Notes under the pieces: generated by a model | Database searches by the model: none | Told to the model about the DNA's origin: nothing | The model's input: only the letters and a program-made list of their open reading frames with translations | Source of the DNA: Clostridia bacterium | Lineage (GTDB): Bacteria > Bacillota > Clostridia > UMGS1810 | Length of the DNA: 10,093 nt | Assembly (NCBI GenBank): GCA_017503945.1 | Contig: JAFVSB010000187.1 | Location: 1 to 10,093 of the forward strand | Direction of reading: 5' to 3' | In this document: positions 1 through 5,836 of the stretch, one piece after another | Layout: each line of letters opens with the position of its first letter | Position numbering within the stretch: the stretch's first letter is position 1 | Program-made: the position numbers and the translations under genes

Positions 1-84
1 ATCAAATAGTTCGTAAAACAACGAGCTTTATTTTGTGCACCAAAAATTAATGAAATTTCTAAAAGTTATCCACATTTTGGGCAG

Positions 85-144
85 AAAAAGAGGGCGTTGC
101 CTCAATTGAGTGAAAAATCACTTATTGAGACACGCCCTTTTATT
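85..144 (-). terminator. Rho-independent terminator of serCA, possibly bidirectional
   Basis: A long interrupted hairpin lies 13 bases beyond the serA stop. Bases 92-97 (GGGCGT) pair with 132-137, 101-106 (CTCAAT) with 124-129, and 109-113 (AGTGA) with 118-122, around an AAAA loop at 114-117. On the minus strand the stem is followed by C then five T (complement of 85-89), which fits a terminator for serA. On the plus strand the stem runs into TTTTATT (138-144), so it could also stop a gene entering from the left. Confidence 0.85.
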
Positions 145-156
145 GCAATTATTTAA

Positions 157-1320
157 TTATGCTTCAATAATTCTTACTTTGCACACACCGTCAAAACCTG
201 CAATTTTTTCTGCAACTGCTTTGGGGTCTGCATCAACATCTATTATTGCATAGCCGTTGTCTTTCTTTGCTTTGCATGCAATGCTTGCTACGGCAATATT
301 TGCCTCAGCAAAAGCAGCAGTGAGATTGGCAAGCATATCATCAGATGCTTTGTGAGCCACGGTCACTCTGTATTTTGTGCCCATCGGAGCATCAAGATTG
401 GGGTAGTTCACGGAGTTTACAATGTTGCCGTATCTTATAAAGTCCGAAAGCTCCTTGGCAGCCATAATAGCACAGTTGTCTTCTGATTCAGGTGTAGAAG
501 CACCAAGGTGAGGAATGTTGATGACATTGTCCATGCCAAGAGTTTCTTCACTCGGGAAGTCTACCACATAGCAAGCAATTATGCCTGCATCAATTGCTTT
601 TTTGAGTGCAGCCGGGTCGACAAGCTCACCTCTTGAGAAGTTGAGAAGTCTGGTGCCGGGTTTCATCAGTGCAAACATCTCATCACCAATGATGCCGCGG
701 GTGGCATCATTGAGAGGCATGTGCATTGAAATGTAGTCACAATCGGCAACAAGCTCGCCGAGTTCTTTTTTGATTTCCACATTGCCAAGAGCCTTTGCAG
801 CTTCTTCGGTGATGAACGGGTCATAACCCGTCACTTCCATGCCGAGTGCCTGAGCAAGCTTTGCAACCCTGGCGCCAATTGCACCCAGACCTGCCACAGC
901 AAGCTTTTTGCCAAGAATTTCAGGGCCTGCAAAAGCGCTTTTGCCTTTTTCAACAAGTGCGCCCACATTGTCGCCCTCACCCTTGAGACCCTTTGCCCAT
1001 TCGATACTGTCGCTGATTTTTCTTGATGCCAAAAGCATACCTGCCACAGTAAGCTCAACCACGGCATTAGCGTTTGCACCGGGAGTGTTGAACACTACAA
1101 TGCCTTTTTCGGAGCATTTGTCAATGGGGATATTGTTGGTGCCTGCACCTGCTCTTGCCACACACTTGAGATTGTCGCCAAGCTCCATGTCGTGCATCTT
1201 GAAGCTTCTGAGAATGATGGCATCAGGATTATTTACTTCATCAGTTACACTGAATATATTGCTATCGAGATTGTCAAGACCGCATTTTGCAATCTTGTTG
1301 AGTGTCAGTACTTCATACAT
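157..1320 (-). CDS. serA: D-3-phosphoglycerate dehydrogenase, short ACT-domain type
   Basis: This 387-residue cytoplasmic enzyme oxidises 3-phosphoglycerate to 3-phosphohydroxypyruvate with NAD, the first step of serine synthesis. The substrate-binding half covers about residues 1-95 and 275-310. The Rossmann NAD-binding domain (about 96-275) shows the GLGAIG dinucleotide motif at 144-149. Catalytic residues of the D-2-hydroxyacid dehydrogenase family are recognisable as Arg230 (NFSRGELVD), a Glu at 258 or 259, and His271 (IPHLGAST). A C-terminal ACT-like domain (about 316-387) is the usual site of serine feedback control. The linker between catalytic Glu and His is shorter than in E. coli SerA, as in other compact clostridial SerA proteins. 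The start is backed by GGAGG 8 nt upstream, which sits in the gap after serC, so the two genes form one operon. Function is secure; allosteric inhibition by serine is inferred from the domain. Confidence 0.95.
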   Translation of the reverse strand: MYEVLTLNKIAKCGLDNLDSNIFSVTDEVNNPDAIILRSFKMHDMELGDNLKCVARAGAGTNNIPIDKCSEKGIVVFNTPGANANAVVELTVAGMLLASRKISDSIEWAKGLKGEGDNVGALVEKGKSAFAGPEILGKKLAVAGLGAIGARVAKLAQALGMEVTGYDPFITEEAAKALGNVEIKKELGELVADCDYISMHMPLNDATRGIIGDEMFALMKPGTRLLNFSRGELVDPAALKKAIDAGIIACYVVDFPSEETLGMDNVINIPHLGASTPESEDNCAIMAAKELSDFIRYGNIVNSVNYPNLDAPMGTKYRVTVAHKASDDMLANLTAAFAEANIAVASIACKAKKDNGYAIIDVDADPKAVAEKIAGFDGVCKVRIIEA

Positions 1321-1338
1321 TGAGTTTGCCTCCAGGTA

Positions 1339-2424
1339 TTATTTGTTTTCTGCTTCAAATTTTTTCATGAAATCCACAAGCGCCTGCACGCCTTCTACAG
1401 GCATTGCATTGTAGATGCTTGCTCTCATACCGCCCACTGTTCTGTGACCTTTGAGGTTTACAAAACCTGCTGCAGTAGCTTCTTTGATGAATTTTGCATT
1501 GAGCTCATCGTTGCCGGTCACAAAGGGCACATTCATGAGTGATCTGTCCTTGGGGTTGGCAACTGTTGCAGAAAACATTTCGCTGCTGTCAAGATATGAA
1601 TAAAGAATTTCAGCTTTTTTGAGGTTGGTTTTGTGCATAGCCTCGATGCCGCCGTTTTCTTTGAGCCATTCGCACACGAGCTTGCAGATGTATATTGTAT
1701 ATGTGGGGGGAGTGTTGAACATTGAGCCGTTTTCAGCATGAGTCTTATAGTCAAACATAGTGGGGCAGATGTCGAGCGCATTGCCGATGAGATCTTCTCT
1801 GATGATAACCACGGTAAGACCTGCAGGAGCCATGTTCTTCTGAGCACCTGCATAGATGATGCCAAATTTTGACACATCAACGGGCTCAGAGAGGATGCAT
1901 GATGACATATCGGCCACAAGTGTCACATCACCTGTGTCGGGCACTTCGGCATATTTGGTGCCGTAGATGGTGTTGTTGTATGTAATGTGCACATAGTCAG
2001 CATCGGGGCTGAATGTGTCTTTTGTGATTTCGGGAATGTAGTTGAACACTTTATCATCAGAAGATGCAACAATTTTGGCTTCACCGTATCTGGCAGCTTC
2101 TTTCTGTGCCTTTTTGGACCACAGGCCTGTGAGCACATAGTCAGCTTTTTTATTTTTGCCATAAAGATTGAGGGGCACCATAGCAAACTGGCTTGATGCA
2201 CCGCCCTGAAGAAACAGCACTTTGTAATTATCGGGAATGCTCAGCAGTTCTCTTAAGAGTGCTTCGCAATCATCTATAATCTTTTGATAATCTGAAGAGC
2301 GATGACTCATCTCCATAACTGACATTCCTGATTCTCCATAGCAAACAAGCTCAGCCTGTGCTTTTTCAAGAACCGGAAGAGGGAGCGCAGACGGACCTGC
2401 TGAGAAGTTATAAACTCTGTTCAT
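1339..2424 (-). CDS. serC: Phosphoserine aminotransferase
   Basis: This PLP-dependent cytoplasmic enzyme (361 residues, usual length for the family) converts 3-phosphohydroxypyruvate and glutamate to 3-phosphoserine and 2-oxoglutarate. Family hallmarks are the N-terminal YNFSAGPSALP, the phosphate/PLP-binding GGASSQFA near residue 74, NNTIYGT near 150, and the Schiff-base Lys196 in YAGAQKNMAPAG. A start three codons upstream (2433) is possible, but that ATG overlaps the Shine-Dalgarno AAAGGA. The ATG at 2424 lies 8 nt after AAAGGA and gives the conserved N-terminus MNRVYNFSAGP, so I prefer it. It is the first gene of the serC-serA operon, which is read from the promoter at 2458-2486. The third pathway gene, serB, is not in the window. 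Confidence 0.96.
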   Translation of the reverse strand: MNRVYNFSAGPSALPLPVLEKAQAELVCYGESGMSVMEMSHRSSDYQKIIDDCEALLRELLSIPDNYKVLFLQGGASSQFAMVPLNLYGKNKKADYVLTGLWSKKAQKEAARYGEAKIVASSDDKVFNYIPEITKDTFSPDADYVHITYNNTIYGTKYAEVPDTGDVTLVADMSSCILSEPVDVSKFGIIYAGAQKNMAPAGLTVVIIREDLIGNALDICPTMFDYKTHAENGSMFNTPPTYTIYICKLVCEWLKENGGIEAMHKTNLKKAEILYSYLDSSEMFSATVANPKDRSLMNVPFVTGNDELNAKFIKEATAAGFVNLKGHRTVGGMRASIYNAMPVEGVQALVDFMKKFEAENK

Positions 2425-2457
2425 AATTATCATCCTTTCAAAAATTAATTACCTATA

Positions 2458-2486
2458 ATTATATAACAAACATTTGTGTTAGTCAA
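2458..2486 (-). promoter_or_regulatory. Sigma-A promoter of serC-serA
   Basis: Read on the minus strand, TTGACT (plus 2481-2486) is the -35 element and TATAAT (plus 2458-2463) the -10, with a 17-nt spacer. Transcription should start near 2451, giving a leader of about 27 nt before serC. That is too short for a T-box or riboswitch. The spacer contains an imperfect dyad (see findings) that could be an operator. Confidence 0.8.
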
Positions 2487-2620
2487 GGGCAAAACACCAA
2501 AAAAGCGACGAGATTGTTAAAAAAAAGTCAGAGATTTGTGTTGAAATAATATAAAATTTTGTTTTTATAGACTAAGTTTTTGGTATCATAAAATAAATTT
2601 GCAAAAAAACGAAAAAAACC

Positions 2621-2649
2621 TTGACAAGCCGTTTCGGTTGTGATATAAT
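2621..2649 (+). promoter_or_regulatory. Consensus sigma-A promoter of tRNA-Gln
   Basis: TTGACA at 2621-2626 and TATAAT at 2644-2649 are both perfect consensus with a 17-nt spacer. The TG at 2641-2642 adds an extended -10. Such strength is typical of stable RNA promoters. The predicted start is near 2656, about 25 nt before the mature tRNA. It diverges from the serC promoter, leaving an AT-rich stretch at 2487-2620 in which I see no gene. Confidence 0.9.
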
Positions 2650-2681
2650 GCATTTCGTACCGTTTGAGAGGTCAGTTATAT

Positions 2682-2755
2682 AGCGCTGTCGCCAAGTTGG
2701 TAAGGCACCGGATTCTGATTCCGGCATTTCGGAGGTTCGAGTCCTTCCAGCGCTG
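2682..2755 (+). tRNA. tRNA-Gln (anticodon CTG)
   Basis: A complete cloverleaf can be drawn. The acceptor stem is AGCGCTG (2682-2688) with CAGCGCT (2748-2754), and the discriminator is G2755. The D stem is GCC/GGC (2691-2693, 2704-2706). The anticodon stem CCGGA/TCCGG (2708-2712, 2720-2724) encloses the loop TTCTGAT with anticodon CTG at 2715-2717. The T stem is GGAGG/CCTTC (2731-2735, 2743-2747) around TTCGAGT. The anticodon arm is identical to that of the E. coli CUG glutamine tRNA. CCA is not encoded, so it must be added after transcription. The gene stands alone between its own promoter and terminator. Confidence 0.97.
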
Positions 2756-2768
2756 CTTTTGGTACAAC

Positions 2769-2808
2769 AACAGCATCTGTCTTAATTAGACAGGTGCTGT
2801 TTGTTTTT
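2769..2808 (+). terminator. Rho-independent terminator after tRNA-Gln
   Basis: ACAGCA-T-CTGTCT (2770-2782) pairs with AGACAG-G-TGCTGT (2788-2800) around the loop TAATT. This is a nearly perfect stem of 13-14 pairs including one T-G wobble. It is followed by TTGTTTTT (2801-2808). It begins 13 bases after the tRNA and separates the tRNA unit from mgtC. Confidence 0.9.
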
Positions 2809-2827
2809 GCATGATATACTATCATGC
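2809..2827 (+). promoter_or_regulatory. Extended -10 element inside a perfect palindrome upstream of mgtC
   Basis: TGATATACT (2812-2820) resembles an extended -10 (TGn plus TATAAT with one mismatch). It lies entirely inside a perfect inverted repeat, GCATGATA (2809-2816), TAC, TATCATGC (2820-2827). No good -35 is seen because the upstream DNA is the tRNA terminator. A start near 2827 would leave about 32 nt of leader with the AAAGGAG at 2844-2850. Both promoter and operator roles are inference. Confidence 0.35.
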
Positions 2828-2858
2828 TCGAATAATATTATACAAAGGAGATGCTAAT

Positions 2859-3533
2859 ATGAGTAATTGGTTAGTTTCATTTGCAATCAATCAGCTTGAA
2901 CTCGTAATACGCCTGCTTCTGGCAAGCATGTGCGGCTATATTATAGGTCAAGAGCGCAACAACCGCAAAAAGGAAGCCGGCATCCGCACCCACATCATTG
3001 TTGCAATTGCATCGTGCCTTATGATGGAAATTTCCAAATACGGCTTTGCCGACAGTGGCGATTTTGATGGATCGCGCCTTGCGGCTCAGGTTGTATCGGG
3101 CATAGGCTTTCTTGGTGCAGGCATGATTTTTGTGCACAAAAACTCCGTAAAGGGTCTCACCACTGCTGCAGGCATCTGGGCCACTTCGGGCATAGGCATG
3201 GCAATTGGTGCGGGCATGTATGTGCTTGGCATTGTCACCACTCTCATAATTGTGGTGCTTCAGCTTTTATTTCACAAAAAATTCAGAGCCCTGCGCCATG
3301 TCAACTTTGAGACCATAGTGTTCACACTCGCCGATTGCCCCGAGGCTCTGCCCACAGTGCGCAAGCTTTTGGAAGAAAACAATCTTTCTTGTGACGAAAT
3401 ATCAATCAAAAAGCTCGAATCGGGCAATTTAAGTGTTGAGGTGCAAGTGAGCTTTTATGAAGGCTTTGATATGTTTGATTTTGTTACTCTTGCATCAAAA
3501 GAGGAAATTGTAAAGGCAGTGTATAACGAGTAG
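2859..3533 (+). CDS. MgtC/SapB-family membrane protein with C-terminal ACT-like domain
   Basis: This 224-residue inner-membrane protein belongs to the MgtC/SapB family, linked in other bacteria to magnesium limitation, acid stress and modulation of membrane ATPases. Its function in this organism is unknown. Family signatures are clear: RLLLASMCGYIIGQER (18-33), KEAGIRTH (38-45), RLAAQVVSGIGFLGAG (73-88) and KGLTTAAGIW (98-107), then GIGMAIGAGMY. About four hydrophobic segments occupy residues 10-140. The soluble tail (about 148-224) looks like the ACT-type regulatory domain seen in many family members. I place the start at the ATG at 2859, 8 nt after AAAGGAG, rather than at an in-frame ATG 48 bases upstream that overlaps the palindrome. 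Whether it is a magnesium-responsive gene cannot be judged, since no Mg riboswitch or leader is visible. Confidence 0.9.
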   Translation: MSNWLVSFAINQLELVIRLLLASMCGYIIGQERNNRKKEAGIRTHIIVAIASCLMMEISKYGFADSGDFDGSRLAAQVVSGIGFLGAGMIFVHKNSVKGLTTAAGIWATSGIGMAIGAGMYVLGIVTTLIIVVLQLLFHKKFRALRHVNFETIVFTLADCPEALPTVRKLLEENNLSCDEISIKKLESGNLSVEVQVSFYEGFDMFDFVTLASKEEIVKAVYNE

Positions 3534-3537
3534 TAAT

Positions 3538-3756
3538 TTGAACTGTTATAGATTATTGTTTATTTGCATACTGCTTGCACAAGCTCTTGGATATTCTCTT
3601 CGAAAACTGGCTTCGGCTTCGCCTGCAGAGGTTTTCTCCGAGAACATCCAAAAGCTTGTGCTTGGAATACTGCCTTTTGCCTGTTTGCTAATATTGCCTG
3701 TACTCATTTGCATATTGCATTTTATGGCGTTTTATGTTAAAATATACTTTGAATAA
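3538..3756 (+). CDS. Hypothetical small membrane protein (TTG start, doubtful)
   Basis: This is an open frame of 72 codons, 4 bases after the mgtC stop. I do not recognise it. It begins with TTG because no ATG or GTG is available downstream of the in-frame stop at 3511, and the Shine-Dalgarno is poor (only GAG about 8 nt upstream). The translation has two hydrophobic stretches (about residues 5-18 and 42-66, the second rich in Leu/Ile/Cys) with a charged middle, consistent with a two-pass membrane peptide. Codon choice resembles that of the neighbours. Against it, the middle third (about residues 14-41) coincides with a large inverted repeat, which is unusual for coding DNA. It may be a real small protein, or a chance frame over a structured intergenic element. 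Confidence 0.35.
   Translation: MNCYRLLFICILLAQALGYSLRKLASASPAEVFSENIQKLVLGILPFACLLILPVLICILHFMAFYVKIYFE
3577..3661. repeat. Long imperfect inverted repeat (31-bp arms, 23-nt loop)
   Basis: The left arm 3577-3607 and right arm 3631-3661 are complementary at 26 of 31 positions, separated by 23 nt. Arms begin and end with GCACAAGCT and AGCTTGTGC. The differences are two isolated positions plus one internal block of three (3599-3601 against 3637-3639). The two isolated mismatches are C-A and A-C on the plus strand, so in a minus-strand RNA they become G-U pairs and 28 of 31 positions pair. No T-run flanks it on either side, so it is not a typical terminator. Confidence 0.8.
3715..3748 (+). promoter_or_regulatory. 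Possible weak promoter before the SseB-like gene
   Basis: TTGCAT (3715-3720) and TAAAAT (3737-3742) are 16 nt apart, and TATACT (3743-3748) is an alternative -10 with no good -35. A start near 3750 would give a leader of about 30 nt. Matches are modest, and read-through from mgtC is equally possible. Confidence 0.25.
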
Positions 3757-3783
3757 CCAAACTCGTATGAGGAGGTAATTATA

Positions 3784-5049
3784 ATGATTTTCAGCAAAAA
3801 TAAAAAGCAACAACAAATCGAGCAAGCCAGAGAGCTTGAGCGCCAAAGAGAGCTCGAAGCAGCCAGACGCCAGCGCGAAATTCTTCAGCGCGAAAGAGAA
3901 GAAGCTGAAGCAAGAGCTGCCGAGGCACTTCGCAACACAACCCCCTACCGTTTTTCTGCTCCCGACCCTGCTCCCAAGGAGCTCATTTCTGTGCTCAAAG
4001 AGATGCTCAAAAAGCTTTTTCCTGATGCTCGCAAAGCATATTTGGTATATACTCAATATGAAGAAAAGGCAGGTTATTTGCTTGTTGTTGATATTGAAGC
4101 CCGTTTTCTCAAAATAATAAATATATATCTTGACGGCGAGACCAAAAAGGTGCGCAACGGACTTCCCATTGAATGTATATTGTATTCAAAATCAGGCTCG
4201 CTCACAGAGGGCATGGAGCCATTTTATGTCAAGGCAGGTCTTGACACTGCAGCCGGCAGCATTTTGCCTGAGTTCTCAGTAAAAACAGCTGCTTCTGATT
4301 TTTCATTTGCCGATATGGCAGAATTTGGTATTGATAGTGATTTCGAGGCAGCGCCCGAGCCCGAAGCAGCGCCCGAGCCCGAAGCAGCGCCCGAGCCCGA
4401 AGCAGCGCCCGAGCCTGAGGCAGAACCCGAGCCCGAGGCAGAGCCCGAGACCGAGGCAGAGCCCGAGCCCGAAGCAGCGCCCGAGCCTGAGGCAGAACCT
4501 GAGCCTGAGGCAGAACCTGAACCCGAGGCAGAACCCGAGCCCGAGGCAGAGCCTGAACCCGAGGCAGAGCCTATAGCAGAACATGAAGATGTGCCCGAAT
4601 TTAAAATAGAGAGTGAGCCTGTTAAGGTAAAACCCGAAACCAAACAACAGCTTTTCGCTCTTATGAACAGAGCCGGCAAAACTGACAGTGAAGATGTGCT
4701 CAGCATAGCCCGCTCGGGTTTTGCACAGTATGAGTTCTACATTCCATATATGTGCCCCGATTATGAGCCTATGAGTGATGAAACTCCCGATGCCGAGCTG
4801 CCTGCACAATCTTACCACATACTTCTCATCAATCGTGACAATGGCATAAAATCAGCAGCCCTCTTCACCGATGCCGAAAACTCTTTTGCATTTGCCCGTG
4901 AGCATGATTGCCGAGTTGCAAAAATGACATATGCCGACTATAAGGCTGCTATTGCAGAAGGTGTTATGGCTCAGCCTGCAGCAGAGGGCATTATCATCAA
5001 CCCCGACGGTGAGCAGATTCTTCTGCCGCCTGATTATCCTCTGCTCTGA
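3784..5049 (+). CDS. SseB-like protein with N-terminal coiled coil and Glu/Pro/Ala repeat linker
   Basis: This 421-residue protein has no signal peptide. From N to C it contains: a Glu/Arg/Gln-rich predicted coiled coil (about 5-50); a compact domain (about 60-150) ending in EPFYVKAG, which resembles the C-terminal domain of SseB proteins; a short linker; twelve EA(A/E)PEP hexapeptides plus a partial one (188-263); and a C-terminal domain (about 283-421). That last domain ends in FTDAENSFAFA, then EGIIINPDGEQILL, and resembles the N-terminal domain of SseB (PF07179-like). SseB was named for an enhanced serine-sensitivity effect in E. coli, and its molecular function is unknown. If these matches hold, the domain order is reversed compared with classical SseB. 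The start has a strong GAGGAGG 8 nt upstream. The lipoprotein gene follows 23 bp after the stop. Domain names rest on motif memory rather than a search. Confidence 0.72.
   Translation: MIFSKNKKQQQIEQARELERQRELEAARRQREILQREREEAEARAAEALRNTTPYRFSAPDPAPKELISVLKEMLKKLFPDARKAYLVYTQYEEKAGYLLVVDIEARFLKIINIYLDGETKKVRNGLPIECILYSKSGSLTEGMEPFYVKAGLDTAAGSILPEFSVKTAASDFSFADMAEFGIDSDFEAAPEPEAAPEPEAAPEPEAAPEPEAEPEPEAEPETEAEPEPEAAPEPEAEPEPEAEPEPEAEPEPEAEPEPEAEPIAEHEDVPEFKIESEPVKVKPETKQQLFALMNRAGKTDSEDVLSIARSGFAQYEFYIPYMCPDYEPMSDETPDAELPAQSYHILLINRDNGIKSAALFTDAENSFAFAREHDCRVAKMTYADYKAAIAEGVMAQPAAEGIIINPDGEQILLPPDYPLL
4345..4572 (+). repeat. In-frame 18-bp tandem repeat (12.7 copies) encoding EA(A/E)PEP
   Basis: Twelve full 18-base units and a 12-base partial unit encode residues 188-263 of the SseB-like protein. 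Units 2 and 3 are identical, and unit 1 differs from them by one base. Two flavours alternate: GCAGCG (EAAPEP; units 1-4 and 8) and GCAGAA/GCAGAG (EAEPEP; the rest, with one EAEPET at unit 6). All units preserve frame, so copy-number change would only alter linker length. Confidence 0.95.
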
Positions 5050-5072
5050 TTTTAATGAAGGGATATTATAAT

Positions 5073-5786
5073 ATGAACAAGTACTTAAAGCTTGCGGCTG
5101 TGTGTTTTTTGATGCTTACGCTAATGTGTGCATGTTCCAAAAATGAAGAGGTAATCATCGATGATTCACCTTCTGAGGAAGAAATAAACAGCCGCTATGA
5201 TGAGATAATGAATAGCAGCGGCGAGGAGCTTCTGAGTGAAGACTACAATCCAATTGTCGATAGCTTCACCACAGTTGATTTTCAGCTTACTATGACTGAC
5301 GACACCACCGCATTTAATTTGCCCGAAAATTCATATGCAGTCATCACTGCAGCTGCCACCAAATTCAAATTCTTTGATTCATCACTGCAGGGTGAAACCT
5401 TTGCTGGCAGCTTCAAAACTGCAAAGGGGTTAAGCCTTATGAACTCTGTGGCAGAGTTTTTGTCGGCCTATAAGGTGGAGCAGGGAGGTGCCTTGTGCCG
5501 GGCAGATGACGGCAGCTACAGTGCCTATGACGGCGTGTCTTTTGCAAAAAGAATAACCTTTGGCTTTGCATCTGATGATGGACTTGGGTTTTCCCCCATC
5601 GGTGCAGATGAACTGCAAAGGATTTTAAAGCTCCGCGATCCCCTTCTTGGAGGCGGCATTGATTCGTCGGTGATTGAATCAATAGTATCAGGCAAACAGA
5701 CAGTAGCGCTTGTGGACCTTGCAGTGTCTGATGCACTTACCCCGTCAGAGGTCACAATAAGCCGATTTGATAAGGCTCAGCAATAA
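5073..5786 (+). CDS. Putative lipoprotein of unknown function
   Basis: I do not recognise the family. The 237-residue product starts with a lipoprotein-type signal peptide: MNKYLK, a hydrophobic core (about 7-18) and a Cys at position 21 in LMCAC. Met at -3 and Cys at -2 make this a loose lipobox, so Cys21 is the likely but not certain lipidation site. A 25-residue acidic stretch (NEEVIIDDSPSEEE onward) follows as a flexible tether, and then a soluble domain (about 60-237) with no motif I can name. The start at 5073 has AAGGG 10 nt upstream. An in-frame ATG at 5055 would add six residues and overlaps that site, so it is less likely. The gene sits 23 bp after the SseB-like gene and 50 bp before the hydrolase-like gene, suggesting co-transcription. 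It should be exported and anchored to the outer face of the membrane. Confidence 0.8.
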   Translation: MNKYLKLAAVCFLMLTLMCACSKNEEVIIDDSPSEEEINSRYDEIMNSSGEELLSEDYNPIVDSFTTVDFQLTMTDDTTAFNLPENSYAVITAAATKFKFFDSSLQGETFAGSFKTAKGLSLMNSVAEFLSAYKVEQGGALCRADDGSYSAYDGVSFAKRITFGFASDDGLGFSPIGADELQRILKLRDPLLGGGIDSSVIESIVSGKQTVALVDLAVSDALTPSEVTISRFDKAQQ

Positions 5787-5836
5787 TCAAGCTGAATATG
5801 ATAGAAAACACATTATATAAAAAGGAGACAGCATCT

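Noticed and set aside
1..84. Possible replication origin because of the DnaA box
   Set aside because: There is only one box, no DUE-like cluster is linked to it, and dnaA or dnaN is not in view.
908..1414. A 168-codon plus-strand frame opposite serA
   Set aside because: It has no ribosome site or recognisable motif and lies wholly across the serA/serC genes, so it is a shadow of the coding strand.
2434..2681. T-box or riboswitch in the region between serC and the tRNA gene
   Set aside because: The predicted serC leader is only about 27 nt, and no T-box sequence or specifier hairpin is seen. The remainder is AT-rich spacer with two divergent promoters.
4345..4572. The short tandem repeats considered as a CRISPR array
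   Set aside because: There are no spacers: units are contiguous, 18 bp, in frame, and encode a hexapeptide repeat. No cas gene is present.
4224..4818. Long antisense open frames and a second plus-strand frame over the Glu/Pro/Ala repeat
   Set aside because: They are low-complexity Ser/Gly, Leu/Cys or Pro/Ser translations caused by the 18-bp repeat lacking stops in several frames. The plus frame starting at 3784 has the ribosome binding site and the folded domains.
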